This document shows, piece by piece, positions 8,014 through 17,210 of a stretch of 64,000 bases of DNA (position 1 is the first letter of the stretch; each line of letters begins with the position of its first letter). Both the position numbers and the translations under genes were made by a program. Source of the stretch: an uncultured Lachnospiraceae bacterium (GTDB lineage Bacteria > Bacillota > Clostridia > Lachnospirales > Lachnospiraceae); the NCBI GenBank assembly GCA_910589265.1, contig CAJUTQ010000017.1:1-64000 (forward strand), written 5' to 3'. The notes below the pieces were generated by a model, which was not told the DNA's origin, made no database searches, and saw nothing but the letters and a program-made list of their open reading frames with translations.

Positions 8014-8206
8014 TTAACATTTTGCTTATTTTATAACAAAATTTTTCACCTTATGCATACTATAATTATGTATATATGCTTTTAATTGGGGAATTGCTAA
8101 GTAAGAAGCAAATTTATACCCTTTCTTATGTATTGTAGAAAATATAAATAAAGCTTTTTATGGTAAAAGAAAGTTTGTTCATTTTAAAGAGAAATGATTA
8201 CAAAAA

Positions 8207-9004
8207 TTAGTATTTTCCAAACATTCTATTGGCTGAAGAATAATGTTTTTTTCCTATATAAAATACAAAAAGAGATATTAATAAAAAAAATAGCATGGCA
8301 ATAAAAACGAGTAACACTAGGAGTAATGTTGGATCTCTTAAAACTTTTACAGGTATATACACAATAAATCCCATTGGAAATACAGAATATAGCAATACTT
8401 TAATAGCCTTGTTAAATATCCCATCTGGATATGTTGAAACTGTCATCATAATGTTTCCAAGGAGCAAGGAAACTAATCTCCCATTTTTAATCCAAAAAGC
8501 CAGACTGCCTACTGTCATATGAAACGCTAGCATAATCATGGAGCCTGTAATAGTAAAAAAGATAAATAATACAAAAGATAGGAAACTACGCAAAAATATC
8601 AAACATAAAATAGTTCCATAAACCATATCTCCTAATGCAAAGATATCACTACTGCTTGTAGCAATATTAAGATATAAATTTCTAGGTTGTACTATATAGG
8701 AATCCAGCTTCCCCATAAAGATTAATTCCGGCAGTCTTCTAGCGCCATTAAAAAAAACAGCAGCCATTCCACTTGTGGAACATGCCATTGCCCAAATATA
8801 CATTATATCATTGAATTTATACCCTCCCATTTCATTACGAAGATTAAATAAAATTATCCATTGTACAATAAAAACAGCATTATTTAAGATTGACAAAAAG
8901 ATACTTAATATAAAAGCTTTGCTATCCACTATTTCCCTTATTATATTATATTTTATTGACAATAAAGACAAATAGATTTGTTCTTTAGCCTCCATTAATA
9001 TCAA
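8207..9004 (-). CDS. ABC-2 type exporter permease (second permease)
   Basis: A 265-residue polytopic membrane protein with about six hydrophobic segments. It is of the ABC-2 permease type that occurs as two unequal permeases with one ATPase (the COG3694/COG4587 arrangement, recognised by layout and hydropathy). The sequence MEAKEQIYLSLLSIKYNIIREIVDSKAF before the first helix is typical. It overlaps the preceding permease gene by 20 bases, so the two are probably coupled. The substrate is unknown. Codons are AT-rich compared with flanking housekeeping genes, and the cluster sits between decayed segments, suggesting acquisition. Confidence 0.85.
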   Translation of the reverse strand: MILMEAKEQIYLSLLSIKYNIIREIVDSKAFILSIFLSILNNAVFIVQWIILFNLRNEMGGYKFNDIMYIWAMACSTSGMAAVFFNGARRLPELIFMGKLDSYIVQPRNLYLNIATSSSDIFALGDMVYGTILCLIFLRSFLSFVLFIFFTITGSMIMLAFHMTVGSLAFWIKNGRLVSLLLGNIMMTVSTYPDGIFNKAIKVLLYSVFPMGFIVYIPVKVLRDPTLLLVLLVFIAMLFFLLISLFVFYIGKKHYSSANRMFGKY

Positions 9005-9776
9005 TTTTTATCCTTCCTTTCTTATATACCATCCATAATAATAACAATCCAGCAACAATATATATCACTTGCATAAAAATTATATGGCCAAATATTTCCT
9101 TATGAAAATCTACAAACAACTTCGCTGGTCCATAACTAATAACATAAATTGGAGTTCTAATTAGAATATTCTGTATCCATTCTGGAAATAACTCTATTGG
9201 AAATATTGTTCCAATAATTAATATTAATTTTTCGTATAACCATATGAGCGGCTGGGTATTTTCTATCCAAAACGAACTCATGCCCAATACTAATCTAATA
9301 AGACCATTTATTACGATCGATAAAATGAATGACAAGCTAAAAGAAAAAGCAGAAAGAATAGTGTGTTTAGGAAATACATATAAATATAAAATACCTATGA
9401 TTGCACCGATGGGAAGATAATTGAGCAAATTTACGCTTATTTCCCCTAAATATCTAAAAAATATAAAACCTATATAATTATATGGCTTATTCATATATAC
9501 AGAAATATTTCCACTTCGTATGTCACTACCCATTTGATTATTAAGAATGAAACTTCTTGTGCTAAACCAGAGTAGTTCCGTCAAAATAACATACCATATC
9601 ATCTGCGGGTAACTATAACCTACAATATATGTACTTGGACTATCATATAAATAATTCCATACATTCATCATTATATACATAATCAATGCAAAAATGATTG
9701 TATGAAATAGTAATGCAATCTTATATTGTACATTATCGGCAAATTCATATTTAAAAGCTGCATAATATTTTAACAT
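8985..9776 (-). CDS. ABC-2 type exporter permease (first permease)
   Basis: A 263-residue membrane protein with about six predicted helices. The first is around residues 20-40, and the last (IIFMQVIYIVAGLLLLWMVY) is followed by a basic tail. It pairs with the following permease and the preceding ATPase as one exporter. It overlaps the ATPase gene end by 7 bases. The role is efflux of an unknown compound; lipid, peptide and drug export are all possible for this family. Confidence 0.85.
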   Translation of the reverse strand: MLKYYAAFKYEFADNVQYKIALLFHTIIFALIMYIMMNVWNYLYDSPSTYIVGYSYPQMIWYVILTELLWFSTRSFILNNQMGSDIRSGNISVYMNKPYNYIGFIFFRYLGEISVNLLNYLPIGAIIGILYLYVFPKHTILSAFSFSLSFILSIVINGLIRLVLGMSSFWIENTQPLIWLYEKLILIIGTIFPIELFPEWIQNILIRTPIYVISYGPAKLFVDFHKEIFGHIIFMQVIYIVAGLLLLWMVYKKGRIKIDINGG

Positions 9777-10756
9777 CTATCTGCTCCCTTTGTAATATTA
9801 TATATATCTCCTATAATTAGTTCCAGCGGTGTATCTTGTATATTAATATCCCTAATTTTTGAAATATCCATTTTCTTTATTATTGCCTCTATTTCAAATC
9901 CTTGGCTATCTACAGTAAACACATACTGACCTTTTCCATGCTTGACAAAATCGTATTCTGACAAAATATTCTCATCGAATTCTTCTGAAAACAAGACTTC
10001 TATAATTTTTTTTCTAAAAAAAGTTTTTTTGATCTTTTTAATTGAATCATCTACCACAATTTGTCCTTCATTAACTATTATGACCCGTTCACATAACTTT
10101 TCAACATCTAAAATATCATGACTAGTAAAAAAAATTGTCGTATTGTACTCTCTATTCATTCTCTTAATCAAATCTAAAATATCCTTTTTAGCAACTATAT
10201 CTAATCCAATTGTGGGCTCATCTAAAAATAATATTTGAGGATTATGAATAATCCCTGCAACGATTTCACATTTCATTCTTTGCCCTAAAGAAAGTTTTTT
10301 CAAAGGGACGTCCATTATTTCTTTTAATGCAAATATCTTAGATAATTCCATTATTCTCTTTTCAGCTCTATCTCTATTTATAGAGTAGACCAATGACAGA
10401 TAAATAAAGTTATCATAAGGCGTTAAATTCATCCACAGTTGTTCTTTTTGTCCAAAAACAGTACCTATACATTTAGCTATTTTCCTACGATCCTTTTGGG
10501 GATTCCATCCATTAACCAAAATTTTGCCACTAGTTGGTGTTAAAATTCCCGTCAGCATTTTTATCATCGTACTTTTTCCAGCGCCATTCGGACCAATAAA
10601 CGCAACTCTCTCTCCTTCCTCAATAAAAAAACTCACTCCCTTAACTGCGTTTATTTCCAAATACTGAGGCTTGAAAATATACTTCAAACTCTTGCGGAAT
10701 CCCTCTTCTTTTTTCTTTACCAAAAAATCTTTTCCAACATTTTTCACATTGATCAT
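9770..10756 (-). CDS. ABC exporter ATP-binding protein
   Basis: A 328-residue nucleotide-binding subunit. Walker A is GPNGAGKSTMIKML, the Q-loop lies near FGQKEQLW, the ABC signature is LSLGQRMKCEI, Walker B is ILFLDEPTIGLDI, and the H-loop is TSHD. A C-terminal extension of about 90 residues follows the nucleotide domain. Size and the KYIFKPQYLEINAVKGVSF start fit the COG4586 type that partners two ABC-2 permeases. A GGAG lies 5 bases before the ATG. It is first in the three-gene operon. Confidence 0.93.
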   Translation of the reverse strand: MINVKNVGKDFLVKKKEEGFRKSLKYIFKPQYLEINAVKGVSFFIEEGERVAFIGPNGAGKSTMIKMLTGILTPTSGKILVNGWNPQKDRRKIAKCIGTVFGQKEQLWMNLTPYDNFIYLSLVYSINRDRAEKRIMELSKIFALKEIMDVPLKKLSLGQRMKCEIVAGIIHNPQILFLDEPTIGLDIVAKKDILDLIKRMNREYNTTIFFTSHDILDVEKLCERVIIVNEGQIVVDDSIKKIKKTFFRKKIIEVLFSEEFDENILSEYDFVKHGKGQYVFTVDSQGFEIEAIIKKMDISKIRDINIQDTPLELIIGDIYNITKGADRC

Positions 10757-11204
10757 ATTTTCTCCAGTCCTTCATTACCTTTCTATGACTCTTTCTGTCC
10801 TATATTCATCTCACACCCGTCTAAGCGATACTACCAGGCGGGCAATGTTATCAACTTAAGAGAAAGATCCTAATCTAAGCAAAATCTATGAGTAAAGAAG
10901 CAACAGGTACCTGTTGCTTCTTTTCATAAATATATGTATTTTTGTAATACTACTAGGAATTTCTTTCTGTTGTAAAACTAAAAAGTCATGCCCCGCAACG
11001 AAATCTTACATCAAAATTACATTGACAAACTGTTTCATCTACTTCTCTTTCTTCAATTTTAAAAACTATATTAGAAAAGGGTACTCTTTTCCTCACACTT
11101 ACAACAAAACGCATTGACTAATTTGGATATTTTATGGTAAAAATTTTATCATCCTATAATATTTTAGTCAAGTGATTATTCGTATTATTCCACGACAAAC
11201 GTAA
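10757..11204. other. Intergenic region with a 24-base perfect palindrome
   Basis: There is no gene. A perfect 24-base palindrome at 10897-10920 (arms GAAGCAACAGGT) is followed by TTTT on the + strand. A weaker CCCGTC/GGCGGG pairing lies at about 10818-10844. The palindrome could end a rightward transcript, but no rightward gene is present, so it may be left over from a lost gene or be a protein-binding site. Confidence 0.5.
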
Positions 11205-11957
11205 GAATGCCCTCCCTCACCTTACCTGAATGATTGGGATTTTTAAAAAGATAATTCTTTCTTTAAATACTGTATCGGGCAAAGGCTGATTACAAATCGT
11301 TTTTTTTCATGGATAATCCTGGTTTCATCCGTTCTATAGTTTTCAATATACTCAAGCTCCATTTCCTGATTATATTCTGGTTCTGTGCTGCCTTCTTATC
11401 CAGCGTTGTATTGGCATCCTCACAGAATGTCACATCCTGATGCCAGTGCATACTCTTTATGCTCCAATGCCCTCTTGAATGTTTCGGCAGCCAACCCCAG
11501 GCTGCTTAGATAATACTGGTACTCTTTCCTCTTCCCTTTTTCATCCCGGATTGTTTTTCTTCCATTCCGATGCTTTTCAGTCCCTTCCATTCTCTTTTCC
11601 AGCTGCCCATGTGCTTTTTCTACTGTACAGGTATAGTTCTCCCCCTGACGCACTCCTTCCTGAAATATAATGACACATCTTCATGTTTCTTTTTAATGAA
11701 ATCACCTAGTCTGCCCCTTTCCCCCAGATCTTTTCCCCTATCGCTTTCTGGGTCCCCCTAGCGTCTATCGCAATGATCTGGCCTTTGATCTGTATCTGAT
11801 CTTCCCTCTCTCCCAGCAGTGGTCCTTTAATCATCCGTAGTGCCATGTGCCCGAACTCTTCCATCCGCCGTCCGATATCTGTTCCTTTCTAATAGTCTGA
11901 TCCAGCTTTTATCCAGTCGGATGTCCGCCCATTTGTCCGCATCCGCTAAAGCAGCCT
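11205..11957 (-). pseudogene. ISAs1-family transposase remnant
   Basis: The reverse strand encodes pieces of an ISAs1-type (H-repeat-like) transposase. These include GQIIAIDARGTQKAIGEKIW, then GKGAD-stop-VISLKKKHEDVSLYF (TAG where D-Y-V is usual), then VEKAHGQLEKRMEGTEKHRN and TIRDEKGKRKEYQYYLSSL (11420-11653). The N-terminal part is missing. The 3' edge (about 11210-11260) matches that of the second ISAs1 remnant at 36.64 kb. It is abutted by the IS4-type remnant near 11957. Confidence 0.8.
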
Positions 11958-12350
11958 ACTCTTTTTATAATCATTGTATGTGAGACATGCTAGGAAGTTC
12001 CTGTTATGATGGCGATAAAGCTCATATAAATCCAACGGCTTCAGCTTCCTACGCTGTTTCAGACAGCCAGGCTTTGATATTTCCCTTCCCGGATGTGCCG
12101 TTTTCATATCCTTTCGTCATTCCAGGCTCCAAGTAATCTCCCTTCAGTTGAGCATGGCAAACAGAAGATCGACAAGGGGCATTTTTCTGTTTCTTATAAA
12201 AGAGGACGGATTCCCATTTCTGTAGAAATCATGGAATTCATCCTGATGGATGAAACGGATATCACAACCAGTACATTTTTGAGAGTCTTTCATAAAATAC
12301 TCCATTCCGCCGCCAAGTCGGCGGCACAAATAGTAATGAAAGTCTTTCAA
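11958..12350 (-). pseudogene. IS4-family transposase N-terminal remnant
   Basis: The minus strand reads MKDFHYYLCRR...SFIRNRKMPLVDLLFAMLN (12144-12350), then after frame breaks KTAHPGREISKPGCLKQRRK and LDLYELYRHHNRNFL. This is the N-terminal part of an IS4-type DDE transposase. It is broken by at least one TGA and a frameshift, and its catalytic domain is gone, replaced by the ISAs1 remnant. Confidence 0.75.
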
Positions 12351-12434
12351 TTCTCCACGTTGCTGATAAAATAATTGTTAAAGAAGCTATACTACAAAGC
12401 ATGGGGAGGTGAGTCGTAAAGACCTTTTAACTTC

Positions 12435-13752
12435 TCTGTTAAATATGTGATGGAACAGTCAATGGCTTCTACAAAACGAATGTCGTGATGTCTATATGGA
12501 ATCTACCAGTAAATACTAGATTCCTGTCTTTAACTTTTTAGAAGATGTTATCAACGTCACTATTGCTAACACCAAATGGGTAAAAGCTGTGAAAGATAAT
12601 AAAGACGATACGAAAGATTCCAAGTGGATTGGGGATTTGTTTCGATTAGGTCTGGTTCCGGGAAGTTATATTCCCTGTAAGCCAATCTGTATCTTGCGTG
12701 AATTCACAAGATACCGTTACAAGTTGACTTCCTGCCGTTTCAGTGAAAAGAACAGATTTCAAAATGCACTCACTGTATGCAATGTCAAATTAAACTCGGT
12801 TGTTTCCCATATCTTTGGGAAATCAGCTACATCTGTTATTGACTGCCTGATCGAACAAGCCAGCAATTCCATCATCCACGAAGAAATTGCTTCCAGACTG
12901 CTTTGTTCCTTAAAGAAGAAGTCTGACAGTGTCATTGAATCCATCGAAGGCTTTCAGATGACGGATTCACAAAAATTCCCTATACGCCTTATTCCCACAC
13001 ATATGGATTATTTCACATCTACGATCCATGATATAGACACTATGCTTGATTCTTTGGTTGCACCTTATGAACATACTGTCCAACTGCTGTGTACCATTCC
13101 AGGCGTTGACCGTAACAGTCCAGTCACTGTTATCTCCGAAATCGGTATCGATATGGCTTAGTTTTCCAGTTCCAAACGCTTATGCTGCTTGGCGGGATTA
13201 ACTCTCGGCAACTATGAATCCACTGGTAAGAAGAAATCTGTCGGAATAACACATGCCAGTGTCTACCTCAAACCTGCATTGGTACAAGTTGCCCATGCAG
13301 TCATGAAATCTGATAAATCTCCTTACTACAAACAGAAATATGAACGCATTATGAAGCACCGTGACAAAAAACGTGCCATCATTGCTCTCGCCTGGATGCT
13401 CCTCACTGCCATCTACCATATGCTGTCTACTGGTGAAGTGTGGAATCCGACGGATTTATACAAGGGGTATTCACAAGTCGCAGTTAACGGTTACAAATCT
13501 TACTTGAACAGGATGAAAAAATATATCCTTTCATTGCTAGAACCCATGTATACAGAGAACATTGCCCATAAATATATGGAAAATACTGTTCCATATCTGC
13601 CTATCGGCGCAAGCAGCAAGAAACATATCTGGATAAGTATCCAACGCTTTAACAATTATCTGTCGGGCAGGCCTATGTATTTCGAAAAAATAAAAGTGCA
13701 CAAATGCCTCCATGGATTTTTCGGGACATTATATTTCTTGGGCAGGATATAA
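12435..13752 (+). pseudogene. IS110-family transposase, broken
   Basis: A DEDD transposase reads WLLQNECRDVYMESTSKY-TAG-IPVFNFLEDVI, then 12589-13161, then continues in the same frame after a TAG at 13159-13161 as FSSSKRLCCLAGLTLGNYES to 13752. The first TAG replaces the Trp of the usual KYW-I-P-V-F. The C-terminal Transposase_20 part (TIPGVDRNSPVTVISEIGID then AGLTLGNYESTGKKKS) is clear. The N-terminal catalytic start is missing. Apart from the two amber codons the frame is well kept, so decay is recent. Confidence 0.88.
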
Positions 13753-13824
13753 AATTTATCTAAGAAAAGAGTCGGAACAACTAGAAAAAACAATACAACT
13801 CCTTATGGGATAATAATTCTACTT

Positions 13825-13930
13825 AGATTATTCAAGTTCCACCTCACAATGGACACTTGCTTTCGGCTATATCCTTCCCACTACTGGTCGGATTCGGGAC
13901 TTGCATCCATTGGAAACGTGTGCCGCTAGT
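13825..13930 (-). repeat. Possible group II intron fragment
   Basis: This GC-richer patch, read on the minus strand, includes TGCAAGTCCCGAATCCG, AGCCGAAAGCAAG and TGTCCATTGTGAGGTGGAA. These resemble domain I elements of bacterial group II introns as I remember them. There is no reverse transcriptase nearby and no domain V was identified, so the call is weak. Confidence 0.25.
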
Positions 13931-13943
13931 ACACCACAAAAAC

Positions 13944-13969
13944 ACCCTTTTCTCTTTAAAGAAAAGGGT
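13944..13969 (-). terminator. Terminator overlapping the ecfT stop codon
   Basis: On the minus strand ACCCTTTTCT and AGAAAAGGGT form a hairpin followed by GTTTTTG. The TAA of the T-component gene lies inside the loop, so the last three codons belong to the stem. Confidence 0.8.
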
Positions 13970-14783
13970 TATAAAATCTATTTCCATCTGAAAATGTAAC
14001 AATGATAGAAATCACTAAAATAAGCGCACCAAAGACTAAAGCTCTATAATCATCTTTTTTAAATTTTCTCTCTACAATCCATGTCCTCTTTTTATTTTTC
14101 CCAAACCCTCTAAGCTCCATGGCGTTAGAAATAACTTCAATTCTCTGAAGGCTGGATAAAACTAAAGGAAATAAAATGGCGGCAGAGTTTTTTAGGCGAT
14201 CAAAAAATTTATCCTTTCTGCTTAAATCAATACCCCTTGCCTGCTGGGCCTTGGAAATATTATGGTAGTCCCTTTGTATGTCTGGAATATAACGCAAAGC
14301 TAAAGCGACTGCATAACCAATGCGGTAACTAACCCCAATTTTATTTAAACTAGAAGCAAATTCACTTGGGTTTGTAGCCATAATAAATAAAAGGGCAATG
14401 GGAATGACCGAGAGATACTTCATCAAAAAATTAAACATATAAAATAACTGTTCCAAAGTTACAGCATAAGGACCAGCAATAACAAAAAGCTCATGTCTTG
14501 TTCCATATATTTCAACTCCCTGTTCTGGTCCAAAAAGATATACTCCTATCATATTAAAACCCATTAAAACAAACATAAAAATAAGGGCAAAGCGCACTTC
14601 CTTCCACTTTAATTTAGAAATAGAAAACAAAAAAATACCAATAGCAAATAAAGCAAGTAGTATTCTTGTATCATAGGTAATCATAGCTGCAACACTCCAC
14701 ATGATAAAGAATAAAAACTTTGTAGCCCCGGTTAAGTCATGAATCAAAGATTTTCTTTGGATGTATGCAAGGGTCTCTGCCAT
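13956..14783 (-). CDS. ecfT: ECF transporter transmembrane (T) component
   Basis: A 275-residue CbiQ/EcfT-family membrane coupling protein. About five to six hydrophobic segments are followed by coupling helices carrying the two Ala-Arg-Gly-type motifs, AQQARGID and MELRGFGK, which insert into the ATPases. AAGGAGATGAG precedes the ATG. It overlaps the ATPase gene by 40 bases. With the fused ATPase and the UPF0397 S component it makes a complete ECF vitamin or micronutrient importer. Confidence 0.94.
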   Translation of the reverse strand: MAETLAYIQRKSLIHDLTGATKFLFFIMWSVAAMITYDTRILLALFAIGIFLFSISKLKWKEVRFALIFMFVLMGFNMIGVYLFGPEQGVEIYGTRHELFVIAGPYAVTLEQLFYMFNFLMKYLSVIPIALLFIMATNPSEFASSLNKIGVSYRIGYAVALALRYIPDIQRDYHNISKAQQARGIDLSRKDKFFDRLKNSAAILFPLVLSSLQRIEVISNAMELRGFGKNKKRTWIVERKFKKDDYRALVFGALILVISIIVTFSDGNRFYNPFL

Positions 14784-16501
14784 TTGTTTCTCATCTCCTT
14801 ATCGTATTCTATAAACCATTCTATAAAGTCTTTTCCATCCAGTCCACATTGTTTTGCCAGCTCATAAAGAGATGTTTCCTTTAGGCTAGCCTTTTTAATG
14901 AGTTCCAGATTCCCAAACAATTTTGCTGGCGTCGTATCTGCTAATAGTTTCCCGTCTGCAAAAACAAGAGATCTATTCGTATATTCTAAAATCAAATGCA
15001 TATCATGGGTAATCATTAAAACAGTAATTCCCTTTTCATTGAGACTTTTTAGAAATTCCATGATTTCAGTGTAATGCCTGAAATCTTGTCCTGCCGTTGG
15101 CTCGTCTAAAATAAGGATATCTGGCTCTTCCACTAAAATACTAGCTATGGTCACTCTTTTTTTCTGTCCATAACTTAACGCCGAGATAGGCCAGTTTCGA
15201 AATTGATAGATCCCGCAAATTTTCAGCTTTTCTTCTACCTTTTTCTTTATTTCTTCTTCCGGCCTTTTTTGTATCAAAAGTCCCATGGCGACTTCTTCGT
15301 AAACCATTGGTTTGGAAATCATCTGATTAGGGTTTTGCATAACATAACCTATTTGTTTTGCTCTTTCTTTTATAGTATCTCCTCTTATATCTCTTCCCCT
15401 TATACAAATCTTTCCTTTTTCCAATTTCTCAAAACCACAGAGAAGCTTTGCCATTGTACTCTTTCCAGCGCCATTTTTTCCTACAATGCTTATCATTTCT
15501 CCTTCTTTTACTGTGAAAGAAATGTGGGAGAGATTTTCTTTCTCCTCAGTATATCCAAAATGAATATCTTCTACAGAGAGAATGACTTGTTTTTCCTCCT
15601 CTTTTTTCTCCTTTTTTCTATAAAAAAACCACTGTCTCATCTGTTTCTTTTGTTCTTCTTCTAACAGAAGATCTTGAATTTTTTCTAATTTCATAGAAGG
15701 TTCCAACATACAACCTCCATATTTTAGAGCTGTAATATAAAGAGGTTCCCTAATTCCTGCCTCCTTTAGTTTTTCAGATGCAAAAAGGACGGATGGAGGC
15801 TCGTCTGCAATAATTGCTCCATCTTCCATTAATATAATGCGATCCGCTCCCATATGCAAAGCATCTTCCAACCTATGTTCAATTAGAATCACTGTTGTAT
15901 CTGTCTGCTTTTGAATCTGATCAATTAATTCTATACTTTTTTTCCCCGCATAGGGATCCAAATTAGCTAAAGGCTCATCAAATAAAAGAATAGGTACATT
16001 ATTTACTAAAATTCCTGCTAAAGAAACTCTCTGCTTTTGTCCCCCTGATAACTGGTGAGGAGAGGCATCAAGCTTTTCCAAAATTTGAACCTTTACTGCC
16101 TCCTCCCTTGTCTTTTGTATCATTTCGTCCTGGGGTACACAGTTATTTTCCATAGAAAATGCAATATCTTCCAATACAGTCATTCCAATGAATTGTCCGT
16201 CTGTATCTTGCAGCACTGTCCCCACATACTGACTTAACTCAAAAATACTTAAGGTTTTCACTTCTTTCCCACATATAGTCAATGTTCCTGTAGATTCCCC
16301 AGGATAGCTAAAAGGTATTAACCCATTGAGACTGTGGGCAATAGTACTTTTTCCACTCCCTGATGCACCAATAATAACAATTCTCTCTCCTTTTTTTATA
16401 TCTAAATTGATATGTTTAAGAGTTGGCTCCGACTGAGCCCTATACTGAAATGTATAATCTTGAAATGATATAAATTTATCTTCCACTTTTCCTCTCTCCA
16501 T
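14744..16501 (-). CDS. ECF transporter ATPase, tandem duplicated domains
   Basis: A protein of about 585 residues with two ABC nucleotide-binding domains in one chain. The first has GASGSGKSTIAHSL, LSGGQKQRVSLA and ILLFDEPLANLDP. The second has GKNGAGKSTMAKLL, LSYGQKKRVTIA and ILILDEPTAGQDF. It is thus a fused EcfA1/A2 pair (YkoD-like) energising the T and S components. The start is uncertain: TTG 16510, ATG 16501 or GTG 16486, with GAGAGG just before the last. A hairpin separates it from the S-component gene. Confidence 0.94.
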   Translation of the reverse strand: MERGKVEDKFISFQDYTFQYRAQSEPTLKHINLDIKKGERIVIIGASGSGKSTIAHSLNGLIPFSYPGESTGTLTICGKEVKTLSIFELSQYVGTVLQDTDGQFIGMTVLEDIAFSMENNCVPQDEMIQKTREEAVKVQILEKLDASPHQLSGGQKQRVSLAGILVNNVPILLFDEPLANLDPYAGKKSIELIDQIQKQTDTTVILIEHRLEDALHMGADRIILMEDGAIIADEPPSVLFASEKLKEAGIREPLYITALKYGGCMLEPSMKLEKIQDLLLEEEQKKQMRQWFFYRKKEKKEEEKQVILSVEDIHFGYTEEKENLSHISFTVKEGEMISIVGKNGAGKSTMAKLLCGFEKLEKGKICIRGRDIRGDTIKERAKQIGYVMQNPNQMISKPMVYEEVAMGLLIQKRPEEEIKKKVEEKLKICGIYQFRNWPISALSYGQKKRVTIASILVEEPDILILDEPTAGQDFRHYTEIMEFLKSLNEKGITVLMITHDMHLILEYTNRSLVFADGKLLADTTPAKLFGNLELIKKASLKETSLYELAKQCGLDGKDFIEWFIEYDKEMRNKWQRPLHTSKENL

Positions 16502-16513
16502 GTTAAGCAAAGG

Positions 16514-16539
16514 AAGGCCACTGGAAAAACAGTGACCTT
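16514..16539 (-). terminator. Hairpin between S component and ATPase genes
   Basis: AAGGCCACTG and CAGTGACCTT pair (with one G-T) around a six-base loop. On the minus strand only a short T-rich stretch follows, so it may be an attenuator or RNA-stabilising element rather than a full terminator. Confidence 0.5.
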
Positions 16540-16552
16540 ACTTTTAAAATAT

Positions 16553-17104
16553 TTAATTTTCTTTTTTCAAACTTCCAGCGCCTACCTTTGTCTTCGCATA
16601 TCCAATGAGTAATACTGTTCCAATCACCGCTGTGGATACCCCATTCATAATTGCCGCTGCAATACCTTGCGTAAATGCTTTCACAACAGGCTCTGAATAA
16701 ATAAGAATATCAAGACCTGGAGCTACCATCCCCCATGCTCCTATATGGGCTACAATTTGGAAACCGTTAAATAAAGCAATTTCCTTACTGCCAAAGATAC
16801 CAGCTTCCATGTCAATATTCTTACTGGCTATTCCTACAATAAATCCAAACACACCAGAACCAATAATCCAACTCCACCAAGGACTTCCCCATGATAAATC
16901 AATGAGCACATGGCCTATTAATCCAGTAAGGAGCCCTACAACAGGTCCAAAGAGTACACCGAGCACTCCTAAAACAGCATATTGAATATTGATAGTTGTA
17001 TTAGGCACTGGACTGGGAATTGCCACAAATCTTCCTAACACAAAAAACAATGCGGAACCAATTCCAATAGCAACAATACTTTTAATAGATAACTGGGTCT
17101 TCAT
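16553..17104 (-). CDS. ECF S component, UPF0397 family
   Basis: A 183-residue substrate-binding membrane subunit with about five to six helices. The motifs IGIGSALFFVLGRFVAIPSP, NTTINIQYAVLGVLGVLFGP and LIGHVLIDLSWGSPWWSW are those of UPF0397 proteins, which occur with a YkoD-type double ATPase and a CbiQ protein. The substrate of this family is not established. ATG 17104 is preferred because AGGAGGAAG lies 8 bases upstream; the longer frame to 17125 would include that site. No riboswitch was seen in the upstream 100 bases, so the ligand cannot be inferred from regulation. Confidence 0.88.
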   Translation of the reverse strand: MKTQLSIKSIVAIGIGSALFFVLGRFVAIPSPVPNTTINIQYAVLGVLGVLFGPVVGLLTGLIGHVLIDLSWGSPWWSWIIGSGVFGFIVGIASKNIDMEAGIFGSKEIALFNGFQIVAHIGAWGMVAPGLDILIYSEPVVKAFTQGIAAAIMNGVSTAVIGTVLLIGYAKTKVGAGSLKKEN

Positions 17105-17210
17105 TTTCTGTCTTCCTCCTGACATTTCATTCCTGTCCTTTTTTAAGTTTGCCTATCTTGAAAGGATCCCTTTCAATATACACCATTCTTTCAAATCTGA
17201 CAAGATATTC

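Larger units (their letters stand above)
6610..8206. other. AT-rich region without intact genes
   Basis: About 1.6 kb separates the fez-like pair from the ABC-2 exporter. It holds the Fur-box palindrome (6801-6815), a spaced 9-base inverted repeat CAGTCCCCT/AGGGGACTG (7060-7127), a 33-residue AraC-like scrap (7447-7551) and an unrecognised ORF without a start codon (7747-8013). No intact gene was found. It looks like decayed DNA. Confidence 0.6.

Noticed and set aside
12093..12374. 93-codon + strand ORF
   Set aside because: It is antisense to the IS4-type transposase N-terminus, which gives recognisable blocks.
12435..13752. Amber (TAG) recoding, for example by a suppressor or pyrrolysine tRNA
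   Set aside because: Housekeeping genes in this window (prs, rny) end in TAG, and the transposases also carry frameshifts and truncations, so decay is the simpler reading.
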